A stretch of 11,262 bases of DNA from Allomyces macrogynus ATCC 38327 (taxonomy: Eukaryota; Blastocladiomycota; Blastocladiomycetes; Blastocladiales; Blastocladiaceae): assembly GCA_000151295.1 (NCBI GenBank), contig GG745365.1, positions 546,430 to 557,691 on the forward strand, written 5' to 3'. Shown here one piece after another: positions 7,227-11,262 of the stretch (positions within the stretch are counted from its first letter, which is position 1; every line of letters starts with the position of its first letter). Made by a program: the position numbers and the translations under genes. The notes under the pieces are model-generated. The model searched no databases, was not told the origin of the DNA, and worked only from the letters and a program-made list of their open reading frames with translations.

Positions 7227-7730
7227 ATGTTCTCTTTGTGCACGCCCGTGATCCGCGCCGCCGCCAGCGTGCGCGCCGCCGCGACCGCGCCCGCTGCCTC
7301 GCGAGGTACTCGCACCACAACACGGCCCCCACACCACCTCGTTTACCTGCCGGACCCTGACCCCCGACACGTCCGGCCACCCATCTTCAGGCCTGCACTT
7401 CCTCGTCACCCTGAACGACTTCACCGACAAGGACGCGCTCGCACGCCGCATGGCCACGCGCCCTCGCACCTTGTGCACGCCACGCAACTGCAGCAGCAAG
7501 GCATCCTCATGTCTGGCGGTGCGATCCTCGACACGCCCAGCGACTCGGGGACCATGATTGGCAGCTACATGATGTACAAGGCCGATTCGCTCGACCACGT
7601 TCATGAGCTGCTCAAGGACGACCCGTACGTGCAGGGGCGCGTCTGGGATTACGAGAACGCCACCATCACGCCAGTCCGGATTGCGCGATTGGGTGATACC
7701 GTGCTCGAGGCGACGCCCAAGAAGGAATAG
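7227..7730 (+). CDS. YciI-like protein, possibly mitochondrial, 2 exons, with an apparent 1-bp frameshift
   Basis: A YCII-domain protein, a small ferredoxin-like fold family with mostly unknown enzymatic role. Exon 1 is 7227-7305, the intron 7306-7390 (donor gtactc, acceptor ttcag), exon 2 7391-7730. Junction phase 1 gives SRGLHFLVTLNDFTDKDALARRMATR, the typical YciI start. The family continuation, SHLVHATQLQQQGILMSGGA, is one frame over: it needs one more base at the CCC at 7461-7463. Read literally, translation ends at the TGA at 7555-7557 after ~81 aa; with the base present the product is 139 aa. The rest (GTMIGSYMMYKADSLDHVHE, KDDPYVQGRVWD, ITPVRIARLGD) is a well-kept YciI C-terminus, including the usual His of the R-x-x-HL segment and the DPYV loop. 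Residues 1-26 (MFSLCTPVIRAAASVRAAAT) are Ala/Arg/Ser-rich without acidic residues, like a mitochondrial presequence. Preserved codons downstream argue for a base-call error or a very recent mutation. Confidence 0.82.
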   Translation: MFSLCTPVIRAAASVRAAATAPAASRGTRTTTRPPHHLVYLPDPDPRHVRPPIFRPALPRHPERLHRQGRARTPHGHAPSHLVHATQLQQQGILMSGGAILDTPSDSGTMIGSYMMYKADSLDHVHELLKDDPYVQGRVWDYENATITPVRIARLGDTVLEATPKKE

Positions 7731-7890
7731 GTAAGATCGGACGGGCGCGTGAGGGGTGGGTTTCATCGATGCGATGCATTCTTGATTGTATTTGATGGCA
7801 TGGCACGACCACGGCCCAAAACGGATCGAGACGCGACTTTCTCCAAAACTCGAACAAACTCCCACCCTCCCACGTACATACACGACCCCT
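7731..7890. other. Convergent 3' spacer between YciI and NAA25
   Basis: Only 160 bases separate the two stop codons. The minus strand has TGTATGTA shortly after the NAA25 stop, and the plus strand has a T-rich word (TTGTATTTGATGG) about 60 bases after the YciI stop. The 3' UTRs probably abut or overlap. Confidence 0.4.
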
Positions 7891-10800
7891 CTACGCGCGA
7901 GCCACGCTCGCCAGCTGCGCGGCATGGTCCCCGATGCTCGCGAGCGCCGTGGCCCAATCGTCGCCGACCTGCGCGACCCACGTGTCGGGCAGAGTCGAGA
8001 GCTCGCCCGCGTGCGCGTTCCGTGCCGCAACCACGGCATCGCGCAGTGCGGGCGTCGCTGTGCTCGTCATCTTGGCCTGCACGTCCGTGACGGTGGTCTG
8101 GACGGCCTCGATGATCGGCTGCAGGTCAGAGCGGTACTTAGTGAAGGCGGACTTGATCCACTCGGGCGTCTTCTTGCCGGTGGCAAAGGCCGGCAGATGC
8201 GTGGCGATGGTGGCAAGGTGAATGAGCTACAGGGCAGCGCGTCGTGAGTGGTTAGACACGAGATGGCCGTGATCCGACGTGATGATCGCAAACGTACCTC
8301 GACCACACTGGTCAGCGCCTTGAGCACGGGCATGTTGATGATCTTGGTCTCGCCGACGACGCCTTGGACGCGTTCGACGGTCAGGTGGAGCACGTCGAGG
8401 ATCGCGGTCAAGTGCTCGCCCAAGTCCTTGGCTAGACAGGAGCAACATCCGCAAGTCAGTCCCCGTCCCCACTCGACACACACTCCACCGTTCAAAAAGT
8501 ACCTTGCTCCTCCTCGGCCGTCGCGGCCAAATAACTCTTCCCCACGAGCGCCACGACCTTGGTCACCTCCGCGAACCGCGCGTCCTCTTCGCTCAGCAGC
8601 ACCTCCACATTCTCGCGCACCAATTCCGCATCCCCCGACACCACCCCCCGGATCACCCGCTGTGCACGCGCCACCACGCCCAAAAACACGCGATCCTTTG
8701 GCGGCGGCACCAGCACCTCCTGTCCCCCCTCCACAAACCGCTCCATGACCACCGTGTCCCGGTTCTCAAACAACTCCTCCAACCCGATCGGCACCTCCTC
8801 CTCCACCTCGCCCACGGCGCGCGTCAACCCCTTGACGTCCCGATGCGCCGCGACCAAACTCCACCGCCAGGACTCGGCACGCGCGACCATGCGCGCGGTT
8901 GACCGCGCGAGCCGGTAGTAGAAGCGAATAAAGTCGGGCACCTGGGTCACAGTGCCGTGCGTGAACGCCTGCACGACCATTTCGGGCGTTTCGCGCTCGT
9001 TGTCAGCGTAGATGCGCGTCGATTCGTGAATGAACCCCTGCGCCGCGCGGAGGAAGCCGAGGTCGCCCATGGATTCGAGCAAAGTGTGCGAGAGCGTGTC
9101 GAGCTGGATCGATTTGATGTCCATGGATTCGAACAGCGCGAGCGGGCGGGAGACGTTGCCTATGTATGTCGGAGAGATGGGGGGTGAGTGCAACCGCGGG
9201 TCACGCGGGAAGGGATGTGGGCAGAGGAGGCATACCGAGATGCAGGTACAGTCGGATCAGCAGCAGCTTGAACTGGAAGTTCTTTGGGCTCCGCTCGACG
9301 CCGTTCTCGAGCAACCCAATCGCGCGCACGACGCGGTTGTCCAGCACGACCGCGTCCTTGTCCACCCCGTCGACCAAATACAGCGCCGCAAGTGTAATAA
9401 ACTCGTCGGCCTCGCGGCGCTCCGTTGGCAACAAGTCCTCGTCCACCGACCGCGCCGCGAGATACTCGTCGAGAATCGCGTCCACGGCATCGACCGAGTC
9501 GAGCGCGAGATGACGCCGCATCTTGCGCAGATTCACGCCGAGCGTCGCTGATTTGGGCGTCGCTTGCACGACGTGGGTCAGGGACGCGACCCAGTCGCGG
9601 TACGCGGCCAGATAGGGCGTCACGTCGTTGTAGAAGCACGGTTTGTGCCCGATGAACTGCCAGTAGGCGGCCATTGGTGCCGGGTCTGTGTCGGCGCGGC
9701 GGCGCGCGTACTCGAGCGCCGCGAGAAAGGCGCCGCGCGTGCGTGCGGTCGTTTGCATCAAGGTAATGTAGGCGTGCACGTCTTCGACTGGCGCATCGAG
9801 CGCGGTGACCGAGTCGAGGTAGGCGGTCCACGCGGCCCAGTCGTCGGCGCTACATGGATGTCAAGGATTCAGCAAACAAGCCCATAAATGCGGAAGTGAA
9901 GCGGAAACGCACTTCTTCTTGAGCACCGTGCATGCCAAATCGCGACGCTCCTCGCCCGACGGCAGCAGGTCGAGGTGCATGCGCCACACCTCCTCCTCGA
10001 CCTTGACCAGGTGCAAGTGCCGGTCGAGCACCTCCTTGATCACGGCCTTGTCGCACCCGAGCGCCGTCAGGACGTCAATGTAAAGCCCGAGCTGCTCGGC
10101 ATTGGCAATCTTGTTCTCGGTCGCGAGCTTTTGCAGCATGCGCTCGCATAACGTCAAGAGCACCGTCGCCTTTTCGGGGTCCATGTACTTGGCCTATGAT
10201 CGAATGGAGTGAGCGTGTTTCTCGGGGCCTGGCGGGAGCAACTAACGACCGAAAACAAACGAACCTGCAAAAACGTGGCGACAATGTTCCAGTACCTGTA
10301 CTTCGGGTGCGGGTAGGTGCGCGACAGATTGAGTGCGACCTGCTGCCACTTGTGGAAGTTGGTCGTGCGCGCGAGCGCCATGAAGTAGTGGTTGGCCAAT
10401 TCCTCGTCGTTGGGCGCTTGCTCGTAGGCCGTCTGGTGGAGCTCGACAATGTCGTCCTCTACCAGCGGGATTCGGGTCAGGATCGCGAATTCGATGGAGA
10501 AAAACGTGCAGAGAGCGTACTTTTGCCGAGCGCGCGCAGTGAAAACACAAGCGTTTGCAAAATGACGAGGTCGGTTGGCTTTTCAGCCATGACTTTTCGC
10601 ACAATCCGGTAGGCCTCGTCGCGGTTGCCTGAGCGCACCGTGGCAATGGCGCGAAGTGCCTAGATGATACCGAATTGCGCGTCAGGACACGAACTCGGGC
10701 CAGGCTATTGGGAGCGCTCGTCCCGTACCCTCAAAATGTGCGACGACGGCGACTTTTTCATGAGCTTGGTGATCTGCTGCAGCGCGAGCTTGTGGTTGCC

Positions 10801-11108
10801 CGAGTCGAGCGCCTCTGTTCCGCGCGCGTATCATCACCGCCATCAGCTCCCTTCACGCTCGCCTCTCCACCATCACAACACCAGCGCTGACGCGACGTGG
10901 GTTACCCACCGTAGATCGGGTTGATCTGCCACTGCGGCACCTCCTTTTCCTTGGCCGCCTTCTTGGCAGCAGCGGCAGCAGCAGCGGCCGCCGCGGCCGC
11001 GGCAGCAGGTCCGGGTGTCGATGCGGAGCCGGCGCGCGACGACGAGGCCGACGGGGGCCCCCTTGGGGGCGGGCTCCTGGGGGGGGGTTGGACCAGGGCC
11101 GGGTTCTG
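7891..11108 (-). CDS. NAA25: NatB N-terminal acetyltransferase auxiliary subunit NAA25/MDM20, 9 exons visible, 5' end missing
   Basis: NAA25 is the ribosome-binding TPR scaffold of NatB, which with NAA20 acetylates chains starting Met-Asp/Glu/Asn/Gln. Exons (minus): ~11108-10910, 10814-10729, 10659-10521, 10458-10265, 10193-9913, 9849-9236, 9159-8503, 8431-8298, 8226-7891. The eight introns are 62-95 nt; every junction joins in phase and together they give 879 aa (human 972, yeast 796). Family blocks in order: INPIYEALDSGNHKLALQQ, ALRAIATVRSGNRDEAYRI, ELANHYFMALART, LKKNADDWAAWTAYLDSV (across a junction), SPKNFQFKLLLIRLYLHLG, MDIKSIQLDTLSHTLLESMG, ETPEMVVQAFTHGTVTQVPDF and LFENRDTVVMERF. The first visible exon carries a Pro/Ser-rich stretch and 14 consecutive Ala before KKAAKEKEVPQW, an unusual extension. 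No minus-strand ATG exists from 10910 to 11262 and an in-frame TAA lies at 11151-11153, so the start is in an upstream exon; acceptor gattcag at 11109 is my best guess. Confidence 0.92.
10965..11006 (-). repeat. Poly-alanine tract (14 codons) in the NAA25 N-terminus
   Basis: Fourteen consecutive GCN codons (mixed GCT, GCC, GCG) encode alanine just before KKAAKEKE. The codon mixture means it is not a simple slipped trinucleotide array, though runs of GCT are present. It precedes the conserved TPR core and is absent from the family members I know. Confidence 0.8.
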
Positions 11109-11262
11109 CTGAATCAAGATCGGGTGGCCCGGAACGAACCCCCGCGTAGGTTAAAAAAGGGGTCCAAGTGGCAGCTGGGGGGCCGGGTTCTCTCGACAGG
11201 ACGGTGGCTGGGCGGATTCGGGAAAAGCCACGACGCCGGGGCGAAGAAAAAGCAAGTCCAGC
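11109..11262. other. Probable NAA25 intron or low-quality end sequence
   Basis: On the minus strand this stretch lacks any ATG. It contains CCCTTTTTTAACC about 40 bases upstream of a gattcag acceptor, which reads like a polypyrimidine tract plus branch site of an intron whose 5' exon lies beyond the window. Nearby homopolymers (a run of eight or more G near 11080, A6 near 11153) also leave room for base-call errors. Confidence 0.35.

Noticed and set aside
6628..7380. Minus-strand frame of 250 aa through the divergent promoter
   Set aside because: Arg/Ala/Ser-rich, no family similarity, runs across the signal-peptide exon in another frame and across the YciI exon; a GC-bias shadow.
7119..8039. 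Minus-strand frame of 306 aa
   Set aside because: It is antisense to the YciI gene and overlaps the last NAA25 exon in the wrong frame; no recognisable domain.
1..11262. tRNA, rRNA, CRISPR array, transposon or prophage
   Set aside because: No B-box-like GGTTCGANTCC in context, no rRNA-like stretch, no regular direct repeats with spacers, no transposase frame and no terminal inverted repeats seen on either strand.

Overview
The window is nuclear DNA of a GC-rich eukaryote with compact genes and short GT-AG introns (about 53-110 nt, most 60-90). I reconstructed exons by hand from protein-family similarity and phase-consistent splice sites. A zoosporic (flagellated) fungus fits best, for instance Blastocladiomycota or a chytrid. 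The reasons are a centriole/basal-body gene (CEP20/FOR20), which is kept by flagellated lineages and lost in Dikarya, together with a Ser/Thr-rich eight-cysteine GPI-type wall protein and fungal-style gene density. The phylum is an inference, not a measurement.

Layout from left to right: (1) the 3' end of NAA15, the NatA auxiliary subunit (+, 2-856, 5' partial). (2) Complete TBCB, tubulin-folding cofactor B (+, 1232-2207, 4 exons). (3) Complete CEP20/FOPNL (-, 2342-3150, 5 exons), convergent with TBCB and carrying its own TATA box. (4) A 958-bp stretch without a recognisable gene (3151-4108), holding a second TATA box pointing the other way and a perfect 12-bp palindrome. (5) Complete POLR1C/RPAC1, the alpha-like subunit of RNA polymerases I and III (+, 4109-5474, 5 exons). 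(6) A 555-bp convergent spacer. (7) A secreted, cysteine-rich, probably GPI-anchored protein (-, 6030-6749, 3 exons) whose last exon junction is out of phase by 2 nt. (8) A 477-bp divergent promoter region. (9) A YciI-family protein with a presequence-like N-terminus (+, 7227-7730, 2 exons), broken by an apparent one-base deletion in a C run. (10) Nearly all of NAA25/MDM20, the NatB auxiliary subunit (-, 7891 to about 11108, 9 exons). Its start codon is not in the window.

Most genes are single-copy housekeeping genes. Two themes stand out. The auxiliary subunits of two different N-terminal acetyltransferases (NatA and NatB) lie about 7 kb apart. Two microtubule-related genes (TBCB, CEP20) are convergent neighbours. 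I see no mobile element, CRISPR array, tRNA or rRNA. I found no clearly new multi-gene system; the best unexplained DNA is 3211-3460 and the gene-free stretch to its right.
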